From Xestospongia bergquistia (lineage: Eukaryota; Porifera; Demospongiae; Haplosclerida; Petrosiidae), in contig OZ014414.1 of NCBI GenBank assembly GCA_963965975.1, positions 2,331,501 to 2,395,500 on the forward strand: a stretch of DNA of 64,000 bases, read 5' to 3'. Numbering within the stretch: position 1 is the first letter of the stretch; every line of letters starts with the position of its first letter. Positions 12,266-24,587 of this stretch are shown piece after piece. The notes beneath the pieces were generated by a model that had not been told where the DNA came from, searched no databases, and saw nothing but the letters and a program-made list of their open reading frames with translations. Both the position numbers and the translations under genes were made by a program.

Positions 12266-13199
12266 GAGACCTTGTAGTGATTGTAATCTGTCTTAACAAT
12301 GACTTGCTATGTTCTAGCACTTTACTTTTTTACTTTAGCTGTATCAATTAAGTGTCTTTATTTCTAAATAATTGATGTTCCTATATCAAAATGTATAAAT
12401 GAACTAACACAGTTAATTAAACTGAAAAGACGAAATATTTTACACTTTAAACATAAAATTAGTGTTTTTGATGCTACTATAATTATATATATATATATAT
12501 ATAATGTAACTTCTAATAAAACTCTAATAAGTAGTAAACTAATATAATGAATGAAATCTGCTTTAACTTTGTTGCATAATTAGTAATCCTTGAGTTGGCG
12601 AGGATTAATTGGGTGCGTTGTAGGGCAAAGTATTTTGAAAGTCGTTTACTCGCGACAACAACAGCGTCTATAGCCACATTACGGAGAAAGACAAAAAAGG
12701 TTCAGTTCTATAAATTCGTCTACCTAATGCCTTACCAAAGATATACAAAGATTAAAAATTCAGCAACAGCTCTTTAAAGTACAGTCAATAAGAAGCTTAA
12801 GGGTTTATTCCTCAAAACATTACTCTTGGTACAAAATTTTATTCTGATATTTTTGTTAAAATGTTTCTCTCTGCAAATATGGCGAGTTCTATTCAATTTG
12901 AGAGCTTTATTTATCAACAACTGTATAGCAGTACGTAGATACACCAGCACATACATATTGCCTGATGCAGTAAGTTGACTCTAACCGAATAAGCTTCAGC
13001 AAAGCCACGCCTGTAGTTTTGTCCTTAAGTATTTTTTGCCACATGACAATTTTTATATATTGCTATGTATGTCATAATAGCATAATAAACTATAGAAATG
13101 TTTATTTAATAATCATTTGGTAAAACATTGTTTGATAATATCCTACTCTTGTTTATACAATTCAAGCTATTTCATCATTAATATAATTTCTCTTGCTTC

Positions 13200-14013
13200 T
13201 AACAAAAAAGGAGAGGGAGATGAAACAAATGTTGCTGGTTGTAATTATGTTGAACAACAAAAACTAAATATGGATGATATTGATAGTATGGAATATGAAG
13301 AAAGTTTTCAATATGGAGAAAAGTGACGATTTCATGGAAGATGATAGTCAGGAACAATGGTCCATTAGCATGATTACGAGGAGCAAGGAGAATGCAGACA
13401 GTCTAAAAAGATCAAAATCAAGGAAGACTATGAAGATATAGAACACCTTTTATTACATTTTCTGATCGAAGCCTGAATTTAAGTCACATAAATGAGGAAC
13501 AGAGAAAAGAGAAGAAGGTTCTATTTCCATGCCGAAGGACAAACTCATTCAGAAATATGAGATGGTAAAAACTATTACTGCTGTTTCACACATAGAGTAA
13601 AAAAACAGGAGAATGATATGGGTGCTGCTAATAAGGAATCAAAATATTGCAATGCTATTCTTTTTCATAGAATGGAAAAAGAATGAAGAGGAAAAGAGAG
13701 AAAAAACAAAAGATTAGAAAAAGAACGGAAACATTAAAGAATTATGTTGAAGATATATAATTTGAATGGATGGGAAATCATTTCTTCTTCAATCAAGTAT
13801 TTACCTTTGAATGTACTAATGAAATTTCACTTAAGACCATCATTGGATTGTACTGTTTCAGAGTCAATTAGTTTCACTGATGATGTAATATTGAATGGAA
13901 CAGTTTGTCCTGCTAACTTGACTGAATTAGAAAAATTGAGAAACAGAATAAATTCTAAAAATTGTGTACATTCAATACTGTTTTTTGTACTTCTTTTGTG
14001 CCATATAAGTTGA
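13200..14013 (+). pseudogene. Copy D: inverted, decayed remnant of the GWEI/coiled-coil family
   Basis: On the plus strand there is an acidic segment (13200-13330, DDIDSMEYEESFQYGEK) and then a Lys/Glu-rich run near 13670-13740 (EEEKREKKQK). A frame at 13744-14013 follows with LNGWEIISSSIKYLPLNVL, which resembles PHGWEIKPRRLPLKVL of the intact minus-strand gene. Order and composition (acidic, charged, GWEI) match the family, but stops separate the pieces. It begins right where the segmental duplication ends. The call rests on one short motif plus composition. Confidence 0.4.
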
Positions 14014-14019
14014 CAGTTA

Positions 14020-15630
14020 ATTAAATCAGTGGAGTTCAGTAGGCATATTAATTAATTGCACATAGCATCTAATGCCATGTTGCTAGATGCTTCACTAGAA
14101 ACAGATTTGCGGTTTTAACTGTTTTATCATCATTTGTATTGCTATGGAAATGCATAGTTCATGTTCATAAAAAAAATTTCCAAAAATGGCATGTGTATTG
14201 TATGTGGGGAAGTCCAATTCAGCTTTATGTACATACAATTACCCATGAAACAAAGCTACCACAGATGACACCTCTTACACATATATTTGCCAAACATCCA
14301 TCAAATTATTTTGTGGTATTTAATATCATATTCATTTGACAGAGTGTTGTTGCACTTAGAATATGACTCTTAAATGGTATACTTAGAAAAAAATAGCACT
14401 GTAATTTTTACTACTTTCCAGTATCTTTCCTGTATAGTCTATATGCTTCAGATTAGAGAGCTATAGCTGTATAAAGTGTCTTCTTACTGCGTTATAAACA
14501 GAATAAAAACAAATATAACTCACACCCACAATAGCTGCCATAGTTAATAAACCCTTAGAAAGGACTATCTACCTCATATATTTCCCTCATCTTATTCATA
14601 TAACATCAGCCTATTTAAATTGTTCATGGATAAAAACAAAAACAGCTACCTATATTTAATTTTTGCATAAAATCTATGTCTGGCTTATAAATATAAGTTG
14701 AATTGTTGCCTCTAAATAGGATTGATGTTATATGCATGAGACAGAATACACACACACATATAAAGGTTTGAGTACATGGGGTTAATAGTGTCAACTAACC
14801 AATGTTTTCTAATACCATTCATAGTTTTCAGCTGTGTTTGTCTTTTTCATAGTTTTAAAGTGCCTAATAACTTCCTCCTTGTTGCTTTCTTCCCAATCCA
14901 CAAGCTATACACAAGGGTCAAATCATCCTTACATTTATTAAGTTTAACTTCATTCAGTTGTAGGTGTATTCCCAGATTGAACCAGTCATCAGTTTAGCAT
15001 GTTTAACTAATTCTAAATTTTGTGTTTGCTGGTCTAACATTTGGTCAACTGACACACGACCTTCAGCCATTAACTCCTTGTCCTCTGTAGATCAGTACAC
15101 CTATGTGAAAAAGGTTCTTGCTATGGTGTGCAGGCAAAAGATCGCATTATGTCTCTACCAGAAATACATAACTATAGCTATGTGTGTATATCCTAAGTAC
15201 ACTCATTCAATCTGTAATAGTAAAGAAAACACATTGTGAACATATTTTAACTATAATTTATAAATAAAACATCATATCATAACATTAACAATGCTTGAGC
15301 CACTGTTCAAAACATTACAGTTTCATTTCACAATAACAATAATGACAATGTAGAACTCTATGTATCAATCTCATTGACCATTGGTTGGAGCTTACTTGGT
15401 TTTCTATGTGTTTATAACAACTTAAAGATTTTTGTGTGGTCATTAACTTACCAATTAACTTCCTCACATATGTAGCAAAATAGTTTCTTCCATAGTAAGA
15501 GTGATCATAGCACTTCCTTTTAATGTATGTACATTAACACATCAGTATTAACACACACTAGTGTATATAGTAATAGCTTAGGCAATATAATTATAGTGCA
15601 TTTTTAAACATAACACAGTTTAGCAAACTC
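14020..15630. other. Intergenic, no gene seen
   Basis: AT-rich sequence with scattered short open frames of ordinary composition and a short (AC)n run near 14750. No splice-consistent coding exon, transposon end or RNA gene was recognised on either strand. Confidence 0.5.
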
Positions 15631-15635
15631 TTGGC

Positions 15636-16787
15636 TTGATGTTGTTATCAACAATTATGTTGATTTTCTTTCAGTTCTTCTTTTTTAGTCTTTTACTAGA
15701 TGTAAGTTATGCCTCGTCGATTTGTATGGCTGACTGTAATAGTCTTCTAACACAACGTCCTCACTCTATGAACAATACTGTTGTAACATTGACAACAGTG
15801 GAAAAACAATCAAGTTAAGTGAAAACTACAGGATTAAAAACATAATTTGTCCAAACTATCTCCCAATGTCTTGTCAGAGATTTGTTACATCTCTAAATAA
15901 TTGCTCAAAAATCTTTGGAATGAATGCTTCAGCTGTATCAGGATATTATGTCTTTGAAGGATTGTCCATTTATTGTGACATTGTTGATTACATTAATGGA
16001 CTTAATTTCAGTGATTGCCATGAAATATTTCAAAACAGAAGTTTTGTTCCATCAGGTTATTACAAAGTACAAGCTTCAAATGGCTCTCTTATATCAGTCT
16101 ACTGTAATATGGATGGTAGTAACTGTGATGGTAAAGGTGGTTGGATTAGAGTAGGCTACCACAACATGAGTGAACCTAATGCTACCTGTCCTCCTAGACT
16201 TATGCAGCAGCAACATATCAACTTTAGATATAATTTGTGTGGTAGAAGACAATCCTTCTTCAGGAGGCTGCAACTCAGTATATTATTCCACATTTGGTTT
16301 TAACTTCACTAATGTACGTGGACAAGTGAGGGGATATCAGTTTGGATCAAACGATACCTTTCAAAGTAATTACAGGACAATAGACTCACCATATGTTCAT
16401 GGAGTATCAATAACTTATGGCAATAATACTAGAAATCATTTATGGACATATGCAGCTGGTGTGTTTGAAAATATATTAAGAAGTTATGACTGTCCAGACT
16501 ACAGGTTTGATTATTATCCTCCCTCGTTTGTTGGTAGAAGTTATTATTGTGAGTCTGGCAATAATCAACCTTCCTTTGCTCAAAAGCTATATGCTAATGA
16601 TTTTTTATGGGATGGAGGGAAATGTAATGGACTAGAAGCACCATGTTGTACAAATAATAAAATGCCATGGTTTTATAGTGTACTAAATAGCACATCTTCT
16701 GATGACATTGAGCTAAGAGTATGTAGTGATTTTGGTTTACCAAACGAAGGCACTCCACTTGACATCATTGAATTATACATTAAATGA
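15636..16787 (+). pseudogene. Fibrinogen-like/HIWTY secreted protein, copy F1, two frameshifts
   Basis: A hydrophobic leader (FFQFFFFSLLLDVSYA) precedes Cys-rich sequence (CMADCNSLLTQ). Next come two fibrinogen-like starts (AVSGYYVFEG, VPSGYYKVQASNGSLISVYC) with GGWIRVGYHNMSEPNATCP. The family C-terminal half follows: RGQVRGYQFG, HLWTYAAG, SFVGRSYYCESGN, LWDGGKC, APCCTNNKMPWF, DIELRVC, LDIIELYIK. Compared with the copy at 47097, four bases are missing near 15755, and a second frame change lies near 16245 (CGRR into PSSGGCNS). One conserved Cys (VCGQV) reads VRGQV. Fibrinogen-type domains generally bind glycans or act in innate recognition; the second half has no assigned function. A sequencing error is a possible alternative for either shift. 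Confidence 0.8.
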
Positions 16788-16859
16788 ACATGTTATGTTT
16801 GCTACTTTGTAAATTTTTCAAATTACATGTATTGCAATTAACTTCTTTAGAATATGTTG

Positions 16860-17486
16860 TTATGTCCTTCTGGTTTCACACAACGACAATATAATAACAT
16901 TGATCATGACGTGTGTGATCTTTCTAACTCAGGTGTATTTAGTCATAATTATATTCTTCTCTACTCAAGGAACCATTACAATAAAGTGTATGTCAACTAA
17001 GATGATACCAATATCAATCTCCTGATGGTTTTAGAAATAACAATACAACATTGATTCCTGTTATGTTGATGGTATATCTATTACATATGGTAGTAGTCCA
17101 CATAAACATATTTGGACATATGCAGGTGCTTTAACCTTTGATAATGTGCCCTTCCCATGGGATTCTTGTCCATGTAATTCTGATAATACTGTAGCATCTT
17201 GGCATAAACAAAACTTTATTGGAGATGACTATTTCAAAAATCAGCTATTCCTAAATGGAAATACACATAGGTAGTAGCAACCTGTATTATATGTCAATGA
17301 TACATTATGGGATGGACAACAATGTGATAGAAATGAAGGACCATTTGTACTAACTCTAAAATGCCATGGTTTATAAAGATTCTTAATGAAAATACAAATG
17401 AAAATATTGAATTAAGGATATGCGAGTATCAAGGTTATCCTGATGAAAATAATCCCTTGGATATTATTGAACTTTACATCCGATAA
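16860..17486 (+). pseudogene. Fibrinogen-like/HIWTY, copy F2, C-terminal remnant
   Basis: It lies 70 bases downstream of F1 on the same strand and repeats the second half only. Recognisable parts are CPSGFTQRQYNNID, SCYVDGISITYGSSPHKHIW, SCPCNSDNT, GDDYF, NDTLWDGQQCD and LDIIELYIR ending at 17486. Several stops and frame changes lie between them (for example near 17000 and 17270). The leader and the fibrinogen-like start are absent. It reads as a degraded tandem duplicate and is closest in sequence to the copy at 48.1-48.5 kb. Confidence 0.72.
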
Positions 17487-17489
17487 TTG

Positions 17490-18094
17490 CTTTGTGGTTA
17501 CAAAAGTATACACATACATCTATACACTTGGCACTTTATATTGACATCATTTGTTGTGTTTAATTTACATTTAATCTCTGATAGCCTCTTGCTCTCTTTT
17601 AGCTTGATCTTCTTCAAGTCATACCACATTGAAGGTCCAGCTTTTGTACATATTTATGGTTGCACTTATTCAATTCTAATTGTATCCTCAACTAAACTTT
17701 TTGTGATTGTAGCAAAAGGTAGTTATGTAAAAAGCATTTTTTTATACTTTAGCTTCTTCACTGAAAATTTCTTCTGTTCAGCTTTATCTTCAGATTTAAA
17801 AGTCGTTGACAATAGAATTAAAACGTAAATTAGAAACATATTCATGCCTTTGATGTTAAAACATCTATCAATTAAACGCAAACAGTAAAGATATATCTAT
17901 GGACTAGGCGGTATATTTTGTTTAGTAATTTTTTTACTACATCCATGAAGTTTATTTTATTTAACCGGTAAGGCATTTCCAAGAATACTTACAAAACTTT
18001 TATCAGTATATTAGTAATAAAACATGGTGATGCTTACTACTTCTCAGAATATGACCATGTATCATATAAGTGAGTGAACATGATCAATGACATC
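17490..18094. other. Flank of the gypsy insertion, paralogous to 46830-46960
   Basis: No gene is seen. The last ~170 bases (aaggcatttccaagaatact..., tattagtaataaaaca, gatcaatgacatcacagc) align with 46830-46975, which lacks the retrotransposon. Confidence 0.55.
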
Positions 18095-18099
18095 ACAGC

Positions 18100-18338
18100 T
18101 GTAGTGATCTAGTACACCTTCAAATATAAACAACTGATTGATAAATGAAAGTATTGATGAACAGTAACGAGAATACAGAAAACACATGTACACACATTTA
18201 TATATATAGAAATCCATAGAATATTCTAGACGTTCTACACGTGGTTTCTCACCCACAAAACCATAACATATTAGCATAATTATATAAGCATGAAAAGAAT
18301 ATTAAGTTAAGATCATCAAGAGTTATTGAGATACCACA
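18100..18338 (-). repeat. 3' LTR of the gypsy element
   Basis: Starts tgtagtgatctagtacacc and ends gagataccaca; paired with 22338-22574. It contains a TATA-like 'tttatatatata' stretch. Confidence 0.92.
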
Positions 18339-18349
18339 CTCCTCCCCTT

Positions 18350-19744
18350 TTAAGTGTAACGTGAGGGTGAATATCTGTCAACTGGTGGACGAGACCGGGT
18401 GGAATGTTGGATAGGAGCTGTTCCATCAGTTGAGGGAATAGGACATCCGAGGATCACAGGCGTTGGGAAATTACCAGAGAATCCATCTTGTCCAACCCAC
18501 TCATCATCAACGCATGAGGGTAATTGGGTGTCTGACTCACTTGTTTCATCTGCATATTGTCTTCTTAGCTGATCTACATGTCTTCGTAAGAGTAATCCTT
18601 CATCTGTTTCAATCTGGTATGACACAGGTCCTGTAACTTTAACTATCCTCCCTGTAATCCATTTCGGTCCATGGAAATTTTTGGCATATACCTTTTCTCC
18701 AACTTCAAATTGTCTCGGCGCTCTTCCCAGAATACTTTTCTCCTGCTTGTCATTCATTCGCGCAGCTGTATCTTGGTGAAGTAGATCCAAATGAGTCCTC
18801 AACCTCCTCCCCATCAAAAGTTGGGCTGGAGAGAGTCCTGTTGTTGTCTGAGGGGTAATACGATATTTGAATAAGAGCTTACTGAGTCTCATTTCCATTG
18901 GGCCATCTAACTTTGTTACTGCATTCTTGAATGTCTGTACCGCTCTCTCAGCTAGTCCATTGGACGATGGGTGGTATGACGATGTGAGGACTTGTTTTAT
19001 TCCATTGGCCGCTAAAAATTGCTGGAACTCTACACTAGTAAAGCCAGAACCATTATCTGACACAATTTGCTCCGGTAGGCCAAATGTAGCAAAGATGTCT
19101 CGTAATTTGGCAATAGTCAATGCAGCTGATGTAGAGGGAACTATATATACCTCTATCCACTTGGAATGCGCGTCCACTAGTACTAGGAAAAGCTTCCCTT
19201 GAAATGGACCCGCGTGGTCAATGTGCACTCTGGACCATGGGCATGAAGGCCATTCCCATGGATGTAGGGGAGCTCTTTGGGGAGACGGTCTGTGTTGTTG
19301 ACAAATGTCAGAGTGCTGAACAGTGGTAACAATATCAGTGTCCATCCCTGGCCACCAGACATACAAGCGAGCAAGACTCTTCATTTTACAAATCCCAGGG
19401 TGAGTATCATGAAGTTGGAATAATACTAACTTGCGTCCAGGTGGGGGAATCACGACTCTAGCCCCCCAGAGAATACAGCCATCTACAGCACCTAGTTCTT
19501 CACGACGATTGAAGTAAGGTCGAAAGGAGGAATCAGAAATTGTTTTTGGCCAACCGTGAAGGAGGTAGTGGTGAATTCTTGATAATGTAGGATCTTTTTC
19601 CGTCCACTTGCAAATATGAGAGGCAGTTACTATAGTGTCTGAAAGGTGCTGGAATAACATCTTGATATCTCCTGGTGGTGGAATGTCCGACACCTCTGGT
19701 TGTTCTGGAAGTGGCAACCGACTTAGGGCATCTGCATTACCCAT
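18350..19744 (-). pseudogene. Gypsy integrase region
   Basis: 464 codons open after an in-frame TGA at 19757-19759. NADALSRLPLPEQP marks the end of RNase H. An H-x3-H zinc motif (HDTHPGICKM) follows, but the usual C-x2-C pair reads HSDICQ, so the first Cys is Ser. The catalytic triad is visible as HIDHAGPF, VSDNGSGF and NGLAERAVQ (D, D, E). The C-terminal part has a chromo-free basic region (KWITGRIVKVTGPVSYQIE) that resembles gypsy GPY/F modules. The zinc-finger change and upstream stop suggest loss of function. Confidence 0.88.
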
Positions 19745-19756
19745 CTTTTTCCCAGG

Positions 19757-20209
19757 TCAATGTTGGATGCTATATTGATATGCTCCTAACGTCAATGCCC
19801 ATCTCTGCATTCTTGAGGAAGTCATCACTGGCACTTGTCTGGATTCATTAAAAAGATACTTCAGGGGCTGGTGGTCTGAATAGATAGTGAAGGGCCGTCC
19901 ATACAAATATTGATGGAATTTTTTGACTGCAAATATTATAGCTAACCCCTCTTTTTCAATTTGGGAGTATTTCTGCTCCACTTTAGCGAGAGTACGGGAG
20001 GCAAAGGCGATGGGTTTCTCAGAGTTGTCGTCCATCCTATGGGCTAAAATGGCACCCAATCCATATTGTGATGCATCACAAGACACAATCAGTTCTTGTT
20101 CACTATCATAATGAACTAACACGGTGGACGATTGTAGTAGCTGTTTGGCTTGCTTGAATGCTTCAGAGTGTTCTTTTGTCCATGACCATTTAACATCTTT
20201 TTGCATCAA
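19757..20209 (-). pseudogene. Gypsy RNase H region
   Basis: It encodes the RNase H that removes template RNA during reverse transcription. [47 protein letters not shown] and [11 protein letters not shown] are the family landmarks, with the acidic D, E and D residues present. It is out of frame by one base with the preceding reverse transcriptase (near 20212) and ends at a TGA at 19757-19759 just before the integrase. Confidence 0.88.
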
Positions 20210-20211
20210 CC

Positions 20212-21843
20212 TTAGACGGGAGAAAGAAACATAGCAAGGTTAGACATGAATTTAGAATAATAGTTTATGAGTCCCAGGAAGGATTTTAGTTCTGACAAGT
20301 TACGTGGTTCGGAGGCATCCTGAATTGCTTGAACTTTTTCAAGTGCAGGATGCAGACCATCCTTATCAATTATATGTCCCAGGTACTTGACAGATGGGGC
20401 CAGAAAAATACATTTGGGTTGCTTCAGAGTTACCCCAGCCAATTTTAGGCGATCCATCACCTTGTCAAGGTTCTTGAGATGTTCTTCCTTATTTGGACCT
20501 GTCACAAGCACGTTGTCTAGATAAACTACGACACCAAGTAAATCTTGCAATAAGCCCTCCATTACTCGTTGAAAAATGGCTGGTGCTGATGATATGCCAA
20601 ACGATAGTCGTTGGTATTCAAAAGGACCTTTGGTAGTGTTTATCGTAGTATACTTTTTTGAACTCTCTGATAACAGCACGTGCTGGTAAGCATGTATGAG
20701 GTCGAGTTTTGAAAATACTTTTCCTCCAGACATTGCAGTAAATAAGTTGTCCACTCTTGGTAATGGGTAATTGTCCAATTTTGACACAGTGTTGACTGTC
20801 ACTTTATAGTCACCACAGATGCGGATGCTTCCATCCACTTTCACAATGGGTACTATCGGAGCTGCCCAGTCTGAAAATTGGACTGGCCTGATGACTCCAG
20901 CTTCCTGCAACCGGTCAAGCTCCTTCTCCACTTTGGCTTTTAGTGAGTATGCCAATGGCCTAGGTTTGAAATAACGAGGTTGTGTATTGGGTGGAACATG
21001 TATTTGAGCTTCCACACCCTTGAGAATTCCTAACTCCTCGCGGAATAACTGTTGATGTTTCTGGATCAGGACATCCACCTCCAGATTGTTAGACACACTA
21101 TGAATGACAGACCAATTCAGTTTGATACGTTCTAGCCAATTACGGCCAAACAGGGATGCTCCATCACCTTTAACGACCACTAATGGAAGAGACGTTGTTT
21201 GCGACTCATAGCCGACAGCAACTGTGGACACATCTAACACTGGTAACTCTTTCCCCATATACGTATGTAGGCTAATATCTGTTGACTCCAAAGGTACTGT
21301 ATCCTTTAGCACTGTATTGTAGGTAGACTCACTAATAACAGAAACTGATGCTCCAGTATCCAATTCCATAGGGAGTGGATTGTTATTAATCATAATGGAC
21401 AGGGTGAATGGTTTGGATCTGGAGACCACTGGAAACATTTTATATACTTCAGATGACACAGTAGTTGTTGAACTAGATGGATTGCTGGTTGTCCTAGGAG
21501 ATGGATCTGAAGACGAGTTGGAAACTTCTAGGAGATATGTTCGGTTATGAGGATCAGTTCTTGAGCTACCGGATCCTCGGGAACTTGTACCATGCTCTGA
21601 GCATTTGCTTCGACAGACTCTGGAAATATGGCCAGTCTTGCCACATCCTCGACAAGTTTCATGAACAAAACAACACATGGTAGCCAGATGAGGTCCCCCA
21701 CAACGGTAACAAACTTTGGGAGGATTGACGGGATAACTAGTCTGCTGCTTGGCTTTCACCTGGTTCACTGATACTTTGCTGTCCGGCATTTTCATCTGCT
21801 TTGCTTGAACAGATGCTCTCTCCACACTGGTGGCTATTTCCAC
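20212..21843 (-). pseudogene. Gypsy nucleocapsid, protease and reverse transcriptase
   Basis: 543 codons. Two zinc knuckles occur in order: CYRCGGPHLATMC (C-x2-C-x3-H-x4-C, one residue short) and CRGCGKTGHISRVC (canonical). The protease is MELDTGASVSVI. The reverse transcriptase has GSIRICGDYKVTVN, FSKLDLIHAYQHVLL and SFGISSAPAIFQRVME. The catalytic box reads VVYLDNVLVTG, with Asn where Asp is expected; that change would normally abolish polymerisation. Upstream, a TGA near 21848 separates this frame from the rest of gag. Confidence 0.9.
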
Positions 21844-22004
21844 AGCTCAATTGAACGTGAGATCATTGTCTTCCATGAGCAAGCGTTTTCGAGTTGCCTC
21901 GTGGGCCAAGCCACACACAAAACGGTCTCTGAGTAATATACTTTGCACATGAGGCTCGTACTGACAACAAGTAATTGACTTCTTCAAACCAACAACAAAG
22001 TCAG

Positions 22005-22337
22005 CTATACTTTCTGAAAATGGCAATGAAACAAGTATCGTTCGGCGATGACAGATGTAGTAGGCTGGAAATGCTTGGTCAACAAGGTCATAAGTTCGTC
22101 AAGAGATTTGTCTTCTGGTTCAGCGGCGCTTAAGAGATTCGACAAAAGGTTGTAGTGCTTTCTACCAAGTGAATTTAAGAATACATACTTTTGTTTAGCA
22201 TCAGCAACCTCGTTGGCGGAGAAGAAATTCTTAATTCTCTTCACATAGCGGGGAAAAGTCTCTTGAGTAGGGTCAAACGATTCAATTTTACCAAAGGATG
22301 ACATGGTCGTGGGAACGTTACGATACCTCGTCGCCAA
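22005..22337 (-). pseudogene. Gypsy gag, N-terminal part
   Basis: 110 residues (FGKIESFDPTQETFPRYVKR, FFSANEVADAKQKYVFLNS, TTSVIAERYLFHCHF) have the pattern of metazoan gypsy gag capsids. The frame then shifts near 22015-22030. The continuation in another frame (ESIADFVVGLKKSI, LRDRFVCGLAHEATRKRLL) runs to a stop near 21848. Confidence 0.82.
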
Positions 22338-22574
22338 TGTAGTGATCTAGTACACCTTCAAATATAAACAACTGATTGATAAATGAAAGTACTGATGAAC
22401 AGTAATGAGAATACAAAATACACATGTACACATGTTTATATATAGAAATCCATAGAATACTCTAGAAATTCTGCACGTGGTTTCTCACCCACAAAACCAT
22501 AACATATTAGCATAATTATATTAGCATGAAAAGAATATTAAGTTAAGATCATCAAGAGTTATTGAGATACCACA
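22338..22574 (-). repeat. 5' LTR of the gypsy element
   Basis: 237 bp, nearly identical to 18100-18338, with TG...CA ends. The target duplication ACAGC follows at 22575-22579. Confidence 0.92.
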
Positions 22575-22579
22575 ACAGC

Positions 22580-24580
22580 ATAATATGGTGATTTTGTCAT
22601 TAGAATGATTAGCATTTATACTAGTACTTATAGATATTACTAGTGCATTGATCAAAACTTGTTTCGGTTGACTCGATGACAGTGAAAGTGGTAATACTTT
22701 CTTCAACAAACGTAACTCTTGTCTGAAAATTCATCCAAACACTGCTTGCCTTATCAGATATTAAATCTGTACTTGATGCAATGAATTTACTGTTAGTCAA
22801 ACTGAGTGAACTGATTGTACTAACTCAAGACTGGCGCTTGTACAGAATTTGTACAAGACTCTTGAGCATTTGCAGTAGCAAACTTGTAGATTTGTAGATT
22901 TGTAGTAGAGGTACATGAATAATCATTTCAATGAGAGCTATTGATAATAAATTAAAAAGTCTTTAGCGTACATGCATTGTTACTTCCAGAACAGAATTGA
23001 TAGTTTCCATTATAATTTGTGCAGACATCAGTTTTTTGATATCTTATATTGAAATTTGACTGTATTTCCTTTTTTTAAAAAAATTGACTGTAAGTCTGTA
23101 ACCTTCCTTTACTGACCAGCAACAATTAGTTTTTTGTGCAGAGTTTGGGAGAGAATTGCTCAAAGCAAATGATACATATGAATTAGTAGTCAGTGAGATA
23201 CTATGACATCTATCTAAAAGTAACATTTAAAGAAATGTATGTATTACCTATGTTACATACTATGGAAAAAAGTTTCATTTGAATAATTAAACAAATAAAT
23301 TTTATTTGACGTTCTAGTGTTTGTATGTCAGATCTTAGTTTTCTAAAGAGAGAGATAATTAGACAACAAATTACTTATCACTACTAGCAATACCTAGTAT
23401 TAAATATAGTTGACATATAAAAGATATAAGACAGAGACACACAGCAGAATCCATGACAGTTCACAAAATATTAGTAATAGCCAATATGTCACATAATATC
23501 TATTTTTTTTTATTTAAAGTAAATTTTAACCTCCTGGTATGACTATATGTAGTAAATTAAAATGGTTGTTATACAATTGTTATAAGATAATACTCTATGT
23601 AGATCACAACAATGATAAATATAATGTATAATTATATTGTTGACTGAACAAAATGAAAAAAAGTTAAATTTGTTGTAACAATAACTTTAGGTGCATAGTT
23701 AGTCATTCTATTGTGGTTGATCTAAAGTTCAGTATAAAATAAATTAGAATTATTTGTGAGTTGATAATGACTACCACTTCTATAACTTTTGCCATCTGAT
23801 AGAACAAAAATTTTGTCAGCATCACAGTAGTAGAGAGTCTATAGACAATGAAAATAGAAGTTTTGCCTTGTGTGATTTTTACAGTATTTTAATATGTGCT
23901 GTAGGAATAGGGTAAAGATATACACTTTTAAAACAATTTTTAACACTTGTGCAAAGAGTTAACAATAAAAACAAATTTGGACTTATGCTCACACCTACTA
24001 GTACAAACATTTTTCATCAATTTATTATTATGTCTACTAATTATGTACTTTAAACGGATTAATGAATGGAAACAGAATGATTTATTATTTATATTGGATG
24101 ATGTATTATATACCATTTTCATTTATATATTGATTTTCGTAGTCGCTTATAACAACAAACAATGTTCATAATCTAAATAATCATGGAACTATTAAATGTA
24201 TAAAAATTTGACTCTAAAAATTCCAGATAAATTACATTGTTTAGCACTTCCTTTTGTATATATAAAGAGCACATTAGATACAAACATGATTGTGTAATGA
24301 TGTTAACAGTTCATAGTTAAGGCACCATCTTAAACCAGAATAGATGAAAGAAAGTTTGAAGTAGAGTGCTATATTTGTATACCAGAAATGTCTATAGGAT
24401 TATAAATGCAACCTTTGATCTGGACAGTCATACAGGCATTATTATATGTATTTTTATGTTTGCATAATCATGTATTTTTATGTTTACAATGAATGCAATT
24501 TATAATAATGTACATGTGAAGGCATGTATATTGTGAAAGGAACATACATATAATCAGATCCAGAAATTTGGCCTTATACG
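22580..24580. other. Intergenic, no gene seen
   Basis: AT-rich. A short hairpin (cttgtacagaatttgtacaag) lies near 22837. The first ~60 bases continue the pre-insertion sequence shared with 46975-47000. No coding exon or transposon was recognised. Confidence 0.5.
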
Positions 24581-24587
24581 TCCATGA

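Larger units (their letters stand above)
9110..13135. other. Right arm of the segmental duplication (non-coding)
   Basis: This is paralogous to 5690-7560, interrupted by the tandem array at 10327-12265 and by a unique AT-rich patch near 10060-10230. The end of homology lies near 13135 (tttgataatatc, also at 7540). No gene is supported; the short open frames here follow the repeat period. Confidence 0.6.
18100..22574 (-). mobile_element. Full-length Ty3/gypsy LTR retrotransposon, coding-defective
   Basis: Two ~238-bp direct repeats begin TG and end CA and are flanked by a 5-bp target duplication ACAGC (18095-18099 and 22575-22579). On the minus strand the order is gag, zinc knuckles, protease, reverse transcriptase, RNase H, integrase, as in Ty3/gypsy. 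Just inside the 5' LTR is a candidate primer-binding site (TTGGCGACGAGG, about 22326-22337). Next to the 3' LTR is a polypurine tract (AAAAGGGGAGGAG, 18339-18351). Damage includes a gag frameshift and stop, YLDN in place of YLDD in the reverse transcriptase, a frameshift before RNase H, a TGA before the integrase, and a Ser for one zinc-finger Cys. The LTRs differ at roughly a dozen sites by eye, so the insertion is not very recent. Confidence 0.93.

Noticed and set aside
12595-12777. 60-codon open frame at the end of the segmental duplication
   Set aside because: The paralogous stretch near 7100-7200 does not keep the frame, so it is not conserved coding sequence.
15636-16787. Assignment of the fibrinogen-like family as intelectin
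   Set aside because: Intelectins share the fibrinogen-like start, but the HIWTY/LWDG/APCC second half does not match the intelectin pattern I know, so the entry is kept neutral.
23947-24171. 74-codon hydrophobic open frame
   Set aside because: It is AT-driven hydrophobicity (Phe, Ile, Leu, Tyr) overlapped by an antisense frame of the same extent; no splice sites or homologous copy.
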